DNA of 64,000 nucleotides from Bretschneidera sinensis (GCA_023935145.1 CM043705.1:53117584-53181583), one strand, 5' to 3'. Shown: positions 34,991 to 47,778, counted from the first letter of the stretch. The notes: a model not told the origin generated them from the sequence alone. Made by a program: numbers and translations.

Positions 34991-35779
34991 AATCCGTTCC
35001 ACAAGCACGCTGGAAATCAGCTTGATGACAGTACACAAACAAATTCGCTGAAAAAAATGATATCATTTCATTTTCATGTCAAATCAAGCGTGTTCTTAGT
35101 GGCATCCTGTTGTCCCCCTTTCTTTTTAAAGGGAAAAAAAATTATCTGTTTGTGTTACATAATGACGGTGTTTGAAAATTTTTTAAATGGTGATAAAAAT
35201 TGTTTAAAATGGATAATGAGTTGATAGGTTGGAGGGGAGTTTTGGTTATACTGTTAAGTAAGAAGGGTAGTGTGATTTAATCAAGATGATTTAAGCAAGA
35301 TTTAAGATGTCTTTAAATGACGCCGACAGTGATCAAGGTTCCCCATTCGTGAAGCAAATCATGTTGAATATTAGAGGGGTAAAATGAAGGATATCTTCAT
35401 ATATTTTCAAACTCAATTGATGTAGATTAAAACTGAAGCAAATCATATATTTCTGTACTTTTTTTCGTAGGATAAACGCAGCAACAGATATGGTAGCATC
35501 GTAGGATTATACATTATCTTCAAACCAATATTTGATAAAATATGAGAACAGTTCACTCTTTTTTGAGAGTTGATTCTAGAAAAACACAAACGAGAAGGGG
35601 GAAAGGAGATAGAGAACAGTTAGACTCTTAGATTCAAGAAATGAATTTTCCTGTTGAGTTTTTATTTCACATTTTTATAGGTCACAGTAATCCGACCTTT
35701 ACAACATATTTGTCATTATTGTTCTTCTGCCGGAATTGTTGGCTTTAAACACATTTCCCTTTAAAGGTATCTGTCCAAA
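34991..35779 (-). terminator. 3' flank of the EDR2_C gene with candidate poly(A) signal
   Basis: No coding region. A minus-strand AATAAA at 35661-35666, about 115 bases past the stop codon, is a reasonable poly(A) signal for the neighbouring gene. Confidence 0.35.
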
Positions 35780-38700
35780 TTAATCATCATTAACAGTTAC
35801 AATCGTCCGTATTTGGCCATGATTTACGAAATCAATCTTATTCAAGCGAACACAGCACAGTACTTGCTCTGGAAGTTCCTCTGGTTTTTGTGCCTGTCAA
35901 GTTATCAAAGCATACCAGGATCTTTTAGCCACAATGAACTACTAATGCATAAGTAGTTCTCATACTAATGAAACTAACCAAATTCAAAGTTGGCTATTGC
36001 AAAAGTTTGCTAAAGCAAAAGCAGAAGTTAAGTACTACAAGGAATTCAATCGATTACAAGTCATCATGACTTCCATCTAATTCTCAGTTTACCCTCAATA
36101 TGATAATGCAATGGAAAAAGCAAAGGACTTATTTGAGCAGAGAACACAAGTGTGTTCTTTTTATCAAGTAGTAAGCATTATATGGAAGAACTCTGAATTT
36201 CATTTTTTTTTGTGTTTTGCCTTTAAAAATTAGTCTATCCCTCTTTCTCTATTCTGATTTCTCTCAAGTCAAAATCCAGTTGTTCAAAATTAAAATGGCA
36301 AAGAAAAAGTTGAGGCGAAAAGATCTGTACCTGAATAGTTAAACCCAGATCAAGTATTCCATGCTTCACTCGATCTCTGAATGATTCGATTCCTTTTCTA
36401 GAAATGTAGCTGAATCGATGCGTATCTATGTCAACCTCGAAGTAATTGGGCCCCTGGATAACAAAAAACAAGGCTAAGTTAATGAAATACTAAAAGATTA
36501 ATCTATACTGAGCTTGAAAATAGTAAGAAATCCGATAATACAAATTATTAGACTGCAAGGGATTGAAATCTTGATGCTTGCATGCATATCAAAATTCCGA
36601 ATGTGTGAATGAAGTAGAGACGTTAGTAAACTATGCAACTAAAAGGGTGTAGAAGATAATCTTTAAGAAGCATCAATAGAAGAATTGAAGAAATCTGAAA
36701 TGAGAACTAGAAAGGGAACTTTTCTTTACCCTAAAGAAATCGTGTTGTGGGCGTGTAAGCACTGGCTTATCATTATAAGATTGTATAAGCTTTCTTTCAG
36801 TAGAACTCAACTGCAGGTCCTCTGGATTTACCAAACCAGCCAAAATTTTTAGCCTTTCTCTGAAAGGAACTGTGAACTCCTTTGCAAATCCTTTAACCTT
36901 TTCCATCTCATCATCAACAAATCTCTGTAGCAGATAATAACATTGTCGATCAACTAAAGATATTGCTCTACGTGGAAAGAGGTTAAACAACTAACAAAAG
37001 AATGAATACAACTTTGGTCTTTGGGTTAGAACATGATTTCAACCAAGCAACATCACTTCAAGAGTTTGACAAGTATGATGCCAAGAAATTTTAGTTAAAG
37101 GAGAAACTTGAGCCAATAATTTCTGCAACTCAGCTAAATATATTGTTGATTGACCTATTCAAACAATTTTCTATAAAATGAGCATGTTTATTCCAAGTAT
37201 ACATGAATACGGCTTGTATAGCTGATTTCTGTGAAATCAATTTATATTTATTATCTTTGACCCAAAGAGGAATTAGAACAATAATCTCACAGCAAATTAA
37301 GGAATTCTTAATCGTAGCTCTAGAAAGCAGTGTGGACTCTGCATTTTAGAGAACAAAATATTTTGGATATAGAAGTTATATAATTTACAGAACTGGTAAG
37401 GAAATACCTTGATGGTGTCCTGAAAATGAGGAGAGATCTCTTTGTTAAAATTCTCCGATACCTTAAAATATAATACAAGGCTCATGCCTTCCCCATCGTA
37501 ATCACTATTGAACATGGAAGCAGGATAAGTAGGTAGCTGCCACAAGAACACCCAAAATCAATTCATGATAGTTCCCATTTTATAGTTCATCTTGTTCTGA
37601 AAATGGTTCCCACAGAACAACATATAGGGAAACTCCCATCAGTTCATCGAGTAAAATAAAGCATTCAACTTGCTCATATACCATTGTTCATTAAGTAAAA
37701 CAATGCACCGTGAGAGAGAGTACCTGTATGTTAACAATCAATAGTGATGGTACTTTCTCGTGTGCCTTCACATGGGGAAGTTCAAGGTGCTGAGCAATGT
37801 GATTAATCTTTTGTTGGCAGACAAATAAATCAACACCAATTGGCATGTATGGGCTGCAGTTTGAAGCAGGGCACTTTTGTTTATCTCTGCATAATAAATA
37901 ACTGATGTTTAGACATTCAAACCATGACAATATAAGAAAAGAACACCCAGTAATAGTTGTAAACATGAACAAATATAGTATATGTTAAACAAGAATTGAC
38001 ATGCCTGAAATAATTTTCTCCACGGAGCTTAAAAACGGAAGGTGAAAGCTCAGACCAGCATCCTGGAGTTGGCTTCTCTCCTGTTGAACGTGGAATTAGA
38101 ACTCCTGCTCTGGGACGATATACATATCTCTCAGCTGCTCCTGTTCATCAATATGTCACTTTCAGTATAAAAAAAAAGGCAAAAACATAAATTTCAGAAT
38201 TATTTTCACAGGCAAAACTTGCAAGGTCACCTTAACATAAGTCAAAATAACTTATATATACAATCAATAATAATAAACATAGAAAAATATCTTTTTTTAT
38301 ACAAGAAACATAGGAAAACACTATCTTACAAGCAAAGCCATATTTGACTTGATACCTGCACTTTCCCGGTATCAGATGAGAAATAATGAAAAATCCATAA
38401 ATTTGCTTTGTTTAGACTCATTAAATTCCAGTATTTAAGTTAAAACTTATCTCAAAATTTATCTTTCGTATGCCAGTCTGTCATAGAATATTTATTCTTA
38501 TCATAGGTATCTGATATTGCAGTCTTTCTTCAAATGCATGACATAAACCATAGCAAGTAATTCAGACAAACAAACAATTTGATTTTAGGCTCAACTAGTG
38601 GAAATGGCAGAGGTAATGGCATATCAAAGAAGAAACTTTTAATTTCTTAATGAATTGCATTTTCCTATTTAAACTCTGAAGCTCGCATAAGATCAACAAC

Positions 38701-39979
38701 AATGTGCACCTACAAAATTCAGTTGTTTCACCTCCATCAATAGATTTCCTCTTCAAAGAGAGCCTGATAACTGTCGATTTCCTTCTGTTTTCTTGAGTTT
38801 TTTCTCCAAGGTCATATGTGCCCTCTTTTAGTCCTTTAGAGCTTCCATTGGGATCATCTAATGCTTTCTTTCTCTTAGTACAAACTTCATCTGTGCTCAA
38901 GTACTTATCAGTTTTACCATCTATTTTCAGGTAACTTTCATAGAATCCCTCATACTGACACCCAGAATCTACAAAGCATGATGCAGTTTCATACTGAAGC
39001 AACTGAGCATTGGAAATATGCCCAATTGCATTACCTACTAAAGGAAACCCATCTGGAAGGAAATAAAGAAGGTATTAGCTCTGGTTACCAGTCACAAATG
39101 AAAAAATATCCGCTTAGTTGTGGCTAGATGCGAGTGTGTTACCTCCCAGCACACTAGTGAAGTCATCATCTGACTCAGAATCAATGTAGCTAACAGAGTC
39201 ATAAAATGCTTCCTCCTGGCAGATTCCTGTGAATAATTGAATTTCTACTGTTAGTTAATTGTTCACAGTGGCACCTACACAAGCCTCAAGAAGAACAAAG
39301 ATATCCACAAGTTTCAGAACAAGAAAAGCTACCACTAAATCATATTGATATTTTAAGATTTTTGTCTTAATCAATTTGATAGTAAGAAGAGTTCTCAGGT
39401 ATCCAAAATCTCTGATAACAATGCTCTACTTAAAACCTCAAATCAAATACTCTTACATTGCCGATATGAATCGCTGAATTTACATATATCTTTCAAAACA
39501 ATCAGCAAACCTCAAGTTTAAAAATATTTTAATATCTTACTTTTGAAAACCTAATTACCAAGGGTTTTGTTACTCTCCAAAATAATAATTACATCCGACT
39601 CTTAAAATTATAACCAAACCCCAGGCTTTACCCAAAGTGATTTGGGATTTTGTGTAGCTAAATTGGGAGAGGGAAAGAAGATACCATTTCCATCAATTTG
39701 GCTGTGGTTCCATTGCAGCTGAGTTCGATGAAATGTCATGTTAGACATCTCAGATCTCTTGCAGGTGGTTGCAGCACCCTTCTCAAAGTCTAAGTGAACA
39801 TACTCACTAACAGCGAAATCACTTACACAACTTCCAGCATTACTAAGCCGCTTCAAAGGTGCATCAGGAATGGAAGAGCAAATCTTACCTTGGCCCTTGC
39901 GAAATCCAGGAAAGTTTCTTTTACAAGTTTTAGTTCTTCGACTTTGTGTCGATCTTTGTGTTGAGACACAGGCACCCAT
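35780..39979 (-). CDS. EDR2_C (DUF1336) domain protein, CW14-like, probably N-myristoylated
   Basis: Nine coding exons on the minus strand: 39685-39979, 39143-39226, 38714-39052, 38005-38137, 37724-37886, 37408-37536, 36730-36924, 36331-36453 and 35780-35893, giving 524 residues. The N-terminus MGACVSTQ has Gly2, Cys4 and Ser6, a good N-myristoylation plus palmitoylation signal, so a membrane-attached protein is inferred. A low-complexity, Asp/Ser-rich middle (SESDDDFTS) precedes the EDR2_C domain from about residue 266 ([18 protein letters not shown]) to the end. The domain includes [89 protein letters not shown] and [12 protein letters not shown]. The same domain ends Arabidopsis EDR2, a negative regulator of defence and cell death, but EDR2's PH and START domains are absent here. 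Molecular function is unknown. Intron 4 uses a GC donor. The exon 3/4 junction has an alternative that also keeps frame. Confidence 0.9.
37887..38004 (-). other. GC-AG intron 4 of the EDR2_C gene
   Basis: The exon ends TTATTTCAG and the intron begins GCATGT. The next exon begins AGATAAAC after TTATGCAG. This join restores the conserved ENYFRDK reading. Using the nearby GT three bases further on would create a stop codon in the next exon. The AG|GC context is typical of functional GC donors. Confidence 0.85.
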
Positions 39980-41846
39980 TGTACAGACAACCCAGTAGAA
40001 GCCTACTTACAGTAAAAGCTTACTTCATATGGGAAGCCATGTCAAGAAAGAGCAAGTATGAAGTATATAAATTGCAGGGGACCAAGGGATCTGCCATATA
40101 TTGCAAAAAAATAAAATGTTAGAATAAATTAACATCTAATACATAGAGGCATAACATTTAGAAAATTCCAAGTGAAAGCAAGCTTCTTCACACAAAATCT
40201 ACTACAAACAATAATAGATTTTTAATAAGTCAAAATAAGAGGACCGTCAGTAAAACTCAATGAAGACAGCATTCAATTTTTCTCTTTCTGCGAATTTTTA
40301 ACTGCTATCAACTAAATTTATGATCTTCTGGGAATCTATTTCTTTTCTGTCGTGCACATAGAAAACATTTTTCTGGAGAAGTGCCTTCAAGGCCATAATA
40401 TACCAATATTTCATAAGTCAATAAATTTATGCACAAATTGAGGTTAGTTTAGTTGAATTTGAGAATGAGAATTTCTTGTGAAGTTCCTCAAACAAGGCAT
40501 GTGTGGATAAATCAAAAGACTTGATAGATCGAAAAAGAAGCAATCCAATATCATTCTTTATGTGGTAATGAACATAATAAAACGAAATTCGTGGTATCTA
40601 TTGAGCACCTCACTGATATGTCATTATAGTTTCATACCATAATTTCTCAAGTGAATAAATATTGAAATTAGGAAGCAAACATGCTAAAAAAGATCCACAG
40701 AATATATTGTCTAGAATAACAAGAATCCCGAATTCTTAAGAAAGCCTTTACAACATTTTGAATCTAGGCCACAGATTTGAAGTACTAGACATACAACAAC
40801 CTTTTACAAGGACTTAAAAGCGTAATGAAGTAAAGCAAAAGATACCAACAATGGTTTGCTTAACATGGAAACCATGTTCTTCCATATCTTTGTACTTTTT
40901 CTTCCTGACTTGTATAGAATATATAACATCCATTTTCAGTTTTTTGTCTATCAAAACAACAATGAATTTTTATAAAGAAAAAACAATGAATATTCTCCTT
41001 TTTGAATCAAGTGCATACCATCAATAAAGGACAGTACCCCTCTCAGGATAGCTTCTGGGTGCAACATGCAAGTGTCACCTATAGGCCCATTCGGAGAGAG
41101 ACATTACACTGAGTAGTCACTGAGTTACTATGTTAATCAATCTCCAACTTTAGAGAATACCTGAGATAAAGAACAACTAATCAAAAACAGATTGAAAATT
41201 GCTTGAAAGAACAGCACTGAATGTTATCATAACAAAAAAAAAAAAAAATCATTTCACATACATCCACAGTTTAAAGCCTAATTCTAACCAAAAACAATAC
41301 AAATACCCACCTAACCAAATTAAAGAGAGAGGGACAAAAAAGAAAAGATCAATGAATTTAAATTTTAAAAAAAAAAACTAATTTTCTGACAATGGTTATC
41401 GGTTAAGAATTGATTCTTTTAATTATGAAGCAAGAACAAATGGAATACTACAAAATATCTTAGTACCAAATAACTAACAAAAGAATTACACACGAGTCCC
41501 TATCAGAGAAGATAATAAAGGACAAATAGATCAAGCTGAATGGAGAACTAAATATATATTAAACAATGTGGAGGGATGTAAAAGCTTTTTTTTAAAGAAA
41601 CAAAATATTAAAATGCAAGTCATGTGGAGGACCAAAAACAATAAAAATAATCATCTTGATCAAAATCAAGCTGAAAAAAAAGGAGGAAAAAATATACATT
41701 TACGTAAGTGAAAAAAGAAAAGCTTGATTTGAAGGAAACAAAGAGGAATTTTGAAGTCAATTACATTTCTCGAGATGAGTCTTATTACTAAAACCCGAAG
41801 AACAGAGAAACAATGAAAGCAAAGAAAATGTTAACAGAAATTAAAC

Positions 41847-42010
41847 CTGAGGAATGAGGACGGAGAAGGAAGGGGACAATCCCCAGCATGAATGAGGGAA
41901 TCGTTTGTTCCTTACACAGGAACTTGGATTCCCCTCTTTCTCCGTCTCTGAATTTTTTTTTTTCTCTATCTGAGACCAGAAACCAACAGAAGGTACAAAT
42001 TTTGTACAGA
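41847..42010 (-). other. Candidate 5' non-coding exon of the EDR2_C gene
   Basis: A CT-rich minus-strand stretch (GTCCCCTTCCTTCTCCGTCC) ends with CTCATTCCTCAG|GTTTAA, a good donor at 41846. An intron in the 5' leader reaching to about 40000 would connect it to the first coding exon. No coding region was found in 39980-42340. The acceptor is not certain. Confidence 0.4.
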
Positions 42011-42344
42011 GAGAGATGAAGAGAAAATTGATTTAAAAGGCAAAAAGGGAAATAATTAAGAGATCAAATTCACAACACAGCACAGAGGTCCCGTTTTCTT
42101 CGGATCCTATTTTCAACTCCCTCTCCCCTTTTAAATCTCCCTCTCTTACTGTATCTGTTTTTGTTTTTATTTCTTTTTAATCTTTTTGGCCTTTTATTTT
42201 TTACATTTGTTATCTTGGTTTTTGTTTTTGCTTTTATTGCTTTCTTGTTTCTCGCCCAAAATTTCGCGGGCAAATTATGTTATTACGACAGAATGACATA
42301 ATCACGGGTCAAGCATTGCTGGCCCGTTGAAAATAAAATATTAA

Positions 42345-43275
42345 TTAGTTATCATAAAATGTGCGTTGTTTTACCTTGTTGCACACGTGATTAATCTTTA
42401 TTATTTTATATAAAATTAATAATAATAAATAATATATATGCTTTGAATTTGAAAAAAAAAACAATTATCAAAACTTATAATCATTAAAAATTTTAATTTT
42501 GGTAATAAAAAATTGTTAATTTTGTTTTGATGTGAATAAAATTATTCATAAAATATAAGTGTAAACAAAATCTAATATGCTAATGAATTTATTAATGTGA
42601 TAAAAATTAAACTGAATATATAAGTATATAACAAATATTTTAAATATAATTCTTATTAACATTTTTGTAATTTAACATATCTAATTACATAGTAATAATA
42701 TTTTTTATGGAAACCTTGTATATAAAGTAACAATTTTTTTAAATAGCGTGTTTATATTGAGTTTTCGAACTTTTAAGTTGGACTAGTCTCCAAACTTTAT
42801 ATGGGGATTAAAAACATGGATTTTATAAAAAAAAAAATGTATACAAAAATACAATGTATTGATGGATTTATTTACCTATTAAATTTTTTTACAAAATAAT
42901 TTGTTCATATGGATCACAATTTTTTTTTTCAAATGACTTGCTTATATAAGGTAAAACTAAAATCTAATTATATCATAAAATAAAGTGTAATTTTATTGGT
43001 TTAATTGTATGATGTTTTATTTTTTGTAAAAAACTTGTTTCCAAAGGGTAGTAATGAATTATTTGTAAAATACATTATTATATAGAGAATCCAAATTCGA
43101 TGAGGAAAAAAAAGTACTTAACCTAAAAAAAAAAATTATTATGTAAAGATATTTTTCACTTAATTAATGTTTTACCCCACATCCATAAATCTTATATAGA
43201 CTAACTTGAATTTAGTTGAAAAGTGACATGATACTTTACTTCAATTTTTATTAGTAATCTCTACTTAAAAACTGA
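42345..43275 (-). mobile_element. Helitron-like element A, non-autonomous
   Basis: AT-rich 0.93-kb element. On the minus strand its 3' end reads GATAACTAA followed by T, fitting the Helitron CTRR|T rule, with a TGTGC/GCACA stem (42360-42385) just upstream. The 5' end is placed at TCAGTTTTTAAG (43275). It aligns along its length with element B at 46517-47425 (landmarks GAATCC, ACTTAACCTAAAAA, ATTATTATGT, GAATTTAGTTGAAAA). The hairpin loop is enlarged. No Rep/helicase. Confidence 0.55.
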
Positions 43276-43485
43276 CATACTATTTTGGACAAAAAAATTC
43301 TGCATTAGTGAACCTTCTCCAAATGCCACGAAGCCAAAGGGAGTCAATGTACGTTTCTCAAAATGTGTTGTATCAAACTTTGATGAATCTTGGAAGATGA
43401 GCTCATCCAAATGTGTCCCTAACAAATTACATAAGATTTTACCATATCTTTCTATTCTTGTCATTGTTTGTTTATGCATTGAACG
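43276..43485 (-). other. Short unrecognised open frame between Helitron A and Copia-3
   Basis: A 72-residue minus-strand frame (stop inside 43261, Met ending at 43479) reads IERYGKILCNLLGTHLDELI and TLTPFGFVAFGEGSL. I do not recognise a family. Possible remnant of a captured gene; composition is less AT-rich than the neighbours. Confidence 0.2.
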
Positions 43486-43966
43486 TGTTGGTACAAATTA
43501 CAATAATTTGCTAGATATAGAAATTTAAAAAAACTTACGAAAATTTAACAGGTTACATGGAAATAGACTGAGGCGTGGCACTCGCTTTCTTTAAGGCGAT
43601 TCAAGCCACTGCGATAGTCACTTTTCAACCGATGCAACAAGATCACTGACTTGTCATCCTCAGGATACAACAACCTAGCTTTACTACGCCATATAGCTCT
43701 CTCGATTTCGCACTAAAAGGAGAGCTCAAAGCTCCACAAGATATACCATTCTTTGCCCAAAAATAAAGTAAAATGAGCAAGATGAGAAAAGGGAAGACAA
43801 AGTAAGATAGAAGTGAATTGTGTTGTGTTGGAGAGACTCTCATGCAAGCCTTATATAGGCTTAGAGAGTTAGAAGGTTAGTGCAATAATGGAGTTACAAT
43901 GATTACGTAACTATCCATATTAAATACATGTTTAATTATTCATTTATTTTATTAAAATATCTAACA
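43486..43966 (-). repeat. 3' LTR of Copia-3
   Basis: 481 bases, ends in CTAACA. A minus-strand TATA-like GCCTATATAAGGCTTGC lies at about 43846-43862. Confidence 0.8.
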
Positions 43967-44211
43967 TTCCCCTACTAATTTTAATTAAAAATAAAATAAA
44001 ATACCATGAAAACAAATTTACCGGGCAAAGATACACCATTATATATCTTGAAGGTGTGCTCTGCATTGAACCTTCATTTAGTGATTCAATGATTCTTATT
44101 CCCGAACCAATAGTGAACCAAACCTTAAACTATAGTTGCTTAAGGGAGATAAGATATTGCTTCACACACATAACAATCCAAATATCGACATGAGCTTTTT
44201 TAACCAAAACG

Positions 44212-45051
44212 TTACGGCCTTGTACTTATCCTAGTTTCATGAGCGATATAAAGAACAAGCCCAGTTCTCATAAGAAGCGGCCTCACTTCTACGCTCACAT
44301 AGGCGAAATCCATTAAAGTTCTATTTTTACGCTCAGCTACCCCATTAGAAGCTGGAGAGTAAGGGGGTGTAGTTTCATGAATGATCCAAAGAGATTGAAT
44401 AAATGCATAAAAATCATTTGAATCATATTCTTTGCCTCTATCACTTCTAAATCTTTTGATTTTTCTATTGAATTGATTTTCAACTTCTTTTAGAAAAATC
44501 TGAAATGTTTCAAAAGCATCATTTTTATGTTTAAGCAAATAAACAAAAGTATACTTTGAAAAGTCATCGCTAAGAGCTATAAAATATCTATTTCTACCAC
44601 GAGTTAAAATTCCTTCAAATTCACAGATATCAATATGAATTAATTCTAATAGATAATAATTTCTTTCAATACTTTTATGAGGCTTTCTTGTGATCTTTGT
44701 CATGCTACATGGCTCAGATTTTTAAAAAGCATTTGTCAATTTAGGAATGAGACCTAAATTACTCATGATCTTAACATATCGACTATTAACATGAAATAAA
44801 TGAGCATGCCAAACATTCACACAAGAAACCATATAAACAAAACTAGTAGATGTTTTATTCATATTCTCAACATTCAATTTGAGCATGCAATCACATGCAT
44901 ACCCCTTATTAAGGAGAAGACTATACATTAAATTCTTTCTCATAGCAGGAGCATGCAACACTTCATTTAGAGTGAGTGTCCTTCCAGAAGTGAAGTTCAA
45001 CTCAACCTCACCTACACCCAAAACTTGAGTGGTATGAGAATCACCAAGCAT
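44212..45051 (-). pseudogene. Copia-3 pre-integrase and integrase
   Basis: The integrase core has IHIDICEFEG (first Asp), RFRSDRGKEYDS (second Asp) and NGVAERKNRTLMD (Glu), with the usual spacing. The preceding frame (44722-45051) has [20 protein letters not shown] and [23 protein letters not shown] pre-integrase sequence. Downstream the frame ends within a hundred codons of the last motif, where RT should begin. Confidence 0.85.
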
Positions 45052-45249
45052 TACGGCTTTGGGTTCTTTATAAGGAGAATAAACTTTGAACCTATTTTTT
45101 TCATATTAAATATGCTTATAGGTACCAAAATATGCCCACTACCTTTTCAAACCTTCAATCAAATTAATTTTTGTTATCATTGCCGCAAGTGGCTCCTCAG
45201 TTACTTGTTTTCAAAATCGACAATTTCAAGCAATATGCCCACTTTTTCC

Positions 45250-46125
45250 ACATAAAAAGCACGGATCATTATGGTGTTGTTTAGAAGGTTAACTTTGGTT
45301 CTCACTCACTTGATTCGGGTTTACCTTATTTTGGTGAGAGAGTCTGTTACCAAAATTTTTATTTTTCATGTTTCTCTAATTTGGCCTCAATTATGCATTA
45401 TTTCTCATATATGGTCCTTTAGGCATTCTATCACTATAAATAAAATTTACTTTCGTGGTAGAATCTGTATCAGCATCAAGCATAAGCCCATCTTGATTCC
45501 TTGCTTCTTCCTTCACCCGAATGCGAGTGATCAGAGTCTCCAAAGAAGTCTCTTTTTGTTTGTGATGAGGAACTTTTTGAAACTCCCTCAATGAAGTTGG
45601 AAGTTTAGCAATAATTCCGTCAAAAATAAGATTATCTTCAATTTTTATTCCTTTCGTTCTAACTTCATGGGCAATCATTTAGAAATCTTGTGTTTGTTCG
45701 GTCACCGATTTTTCATCTACCATTTGGAAACGAAAGAAATGGCTAACGACATACCTTTTTGCTCCCATTTCCTCGGTGTCATATTTTTCTGCAAAGCTTT
45801 TCAAATTTTCTTTGCGGTAGAGTAATTATTCTCATAATAATCATAAATTTTATTAGAAAGACAATTTAAAAGATAAAAACGACAATCGTACTCATCATTT
45901 TCCTATTTTTTTCACCTTCTCTTCATGTTCTTTTCGCTCTTGGTCATTCATACATTCAACGCGTATTTTCTTTGATTCTTCTCGGTAACGATATAGGCCA
46001 CCTTCAAGAGATTGAGATAAAAGAGAACTTTGGTTTTTCATCGCTTGAAGTGAACTCCCTTGAATTGGAATGGCTTATTCAAATCATCAACTTTCTCGGA
46101 TGGTTTCTCTTTAACATGCGCCATG
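45250..46125 (-). pseudogene. Copia-3 gag relic
   Basis: The minus-strand start near 46122 is followed by HVKEKPSEKVDDLNK. The UBN2-like segment at 45391-45678 reads [16 protein letters not shown] and [19 protein letters not shown] zinc-knuckle-like CFLCGKSGHIA is at 45220-45260 with a stop inside. Several breaks. Confidence 0.75.
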
Positions 46126-46145
46126 AATTTGAATCACCTTAAAAT

Positions 46146-46254
46146 TGTTGGTGCAAATTACAATAATTTGCTAGAGATAGAAATTTAAAAAGACTTAGGA
46201 AAATTTAATAAGTTATGTAGCAATGGACTAAGGCTCGACACTCTCTTTCTTTAA
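46146..46254 (-). repeat. Truncated 5' LTR of Copia-3
   Basis: Matches the first 109 or so bases of 43486-43966 and breaks off after CTTTCTTTAAGG. The sequence just inside the element (ATTTTAAGGTGATTCAAA on minus) does not look like the usual initiator-Met primer site. Confidence 0.75.
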
Positions 46255-46516
46255 GGATCATGATCCATATATATATGAAATAGATTGTAAAATATAGTTT
46301 ATAGACAATATTATAATTTAATTTTGTTGAGAATCTTATTTAAGTTTGTCTACTACTTAACTTTATTAGATTTTTTTACCTCAGGCTTTTAAGTTTTTGT
46401 GGTTTTAATATATTAGGTTTTATATAGTCCAAAAAACTAATGAATCAAAACTATGTCATTTAGATAAGGGTATGTTTTTTAATGAGTGTTCTACACCTTC
46501 TTCACACTTATATATA

Positions 46517-47425
46517 CTAGTTATCATGGAACGTGTGTTGCACGTGATAAATATAGCATGTAATTGATTTTTATTACTTTTTAAGAATAATAATATAGTA
46601 AATAATATATTTTAATTTCGATTAGAATGAAATAAATACAATCGTCAAAATCTATATATAAAAAAATTAATATTGTTTTAATGTGAATAAATTTTAATAT
46701 GCTGATGACTTTTATAATTATGATATAAATCTAATCATTACTTATTTGCTAAATTAGTATATCTAATTACAATTAAATAATTGTTTTTGGAAAACTTGCT
46801 TATTAGTAATGAATTTTTTTCTTCTTTTTTGTAAATGATTTGTTTCTGTAAGCCTCCAAACTTTATATATTAAGAACAATTGATATTATTGGAGTATATA
46901 GAAAATCCAATAAATTGATAAATTTTTTAATGAAGTGAAAATATTATAAATAAATAAAAAACAAGTTTTTTAATTAAAAAATATTAATATTTTTAAAATT
47001 AATATATTTACTTACAAAGTAATAAACTTTTTACAAAAAAAAAAAAAAAAACTTGTTCATATTGAGTAATTTGTTTTTAAAGTTTTTGCAAATGACTTAA
47101 TTATATAGAGTTAAAAGTATAACATGATTATATCAAGTAAAGAAAGCATAATTTTATGGATTTAATTACATGATAATTTATTATTTGTGGAATATAAAGT
47201 AAAATTTTGAATTATTTACAAAATAATTTTTTATATAGAGAATCCTAATTCAATGAAGAAAAAAAATACTTAACCTAAAAACAATTATTATGTGTAAATA
47301 TTTTTACTCATATTTTTTTACACCACATTTGTATATTTATATAAGACTTACATGAATCTAGTTGAAAATTGATAGGATTCATTGTTTTAATTTGTATCGA
47401 CAATCCTTTCTTAAAAACTTATTGA
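46517..47425 (-). mobile_element. Helitron-like element B, non-autonomous
   Basis: The minus-strand 3' end reads GATAACTAG followed by T. The hairpin ACGTG-TGTTG-CACGT (46531-46545) lies ten bases before the CTAG, the classical Helitron arrangement. The 5' end is placed at TCAATAAGTTTTTAAG (47425). Colinear with element A at 42345-43275. A more diverged internal copy lies near 57190-57460. No transposase. Confidence 0.6.
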
Positions 47426-47773
47426 TGATTTCAAGAGGAAGAATTGTCAATGCAATATAACTTCCAGATAAATTCGGTAACCAAATAATGAATCATAAAA
47501 CTAAGATAATTTATCACAAAGTTTCAATGTGTCAGAGATTCTAATTAAAAATACATATTTTTCTTTGAAATGCTTATCTTTCGAGAGAATGAATAAAAAA
47601 ATTTACTGCAAAGTAATAGCTTTCTTGACTTTGATCTTGTTTTTACCTTTTTTATTTTTTTTTCATTCAATAAAATTATCTTAAAAAGATTTAATATACT
47701 GCAACATCATGATAGTTGAATGCGATAAATTATGTATAGAACACTTGTTGTTAGGAGTTTTCAAAATCAGCAG
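47426..47773. other. AT-rich spacer
   Basis: No gene or repeat recognised between Helitron-like element B and the 8.8-kb LTR element. Confidence 0.4.
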
Positions 47774-47778
47774 CTATT

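Larger units (their letters stand above)
43486..46254 (-). mobile_element. Ty1/Copia retrotransposon, deleted (Copia-3)
   Basis: Left LTR 43486-43966 (TGTTGGTACAAATT...ATATCTAACA) and truncated right LTR 46146 to about 46254 (TGTTGGTGCAAATT...). On the minus strand gag, pre-integrase and integrase follow the right LTR; RT and RNase H are missing and the integrase leads directly to the left LTR. A purine tract TTAGTAGGGGAA adjoins the left LTR. The LTR copies are similar but frames are broken. Confidence 0.85.
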
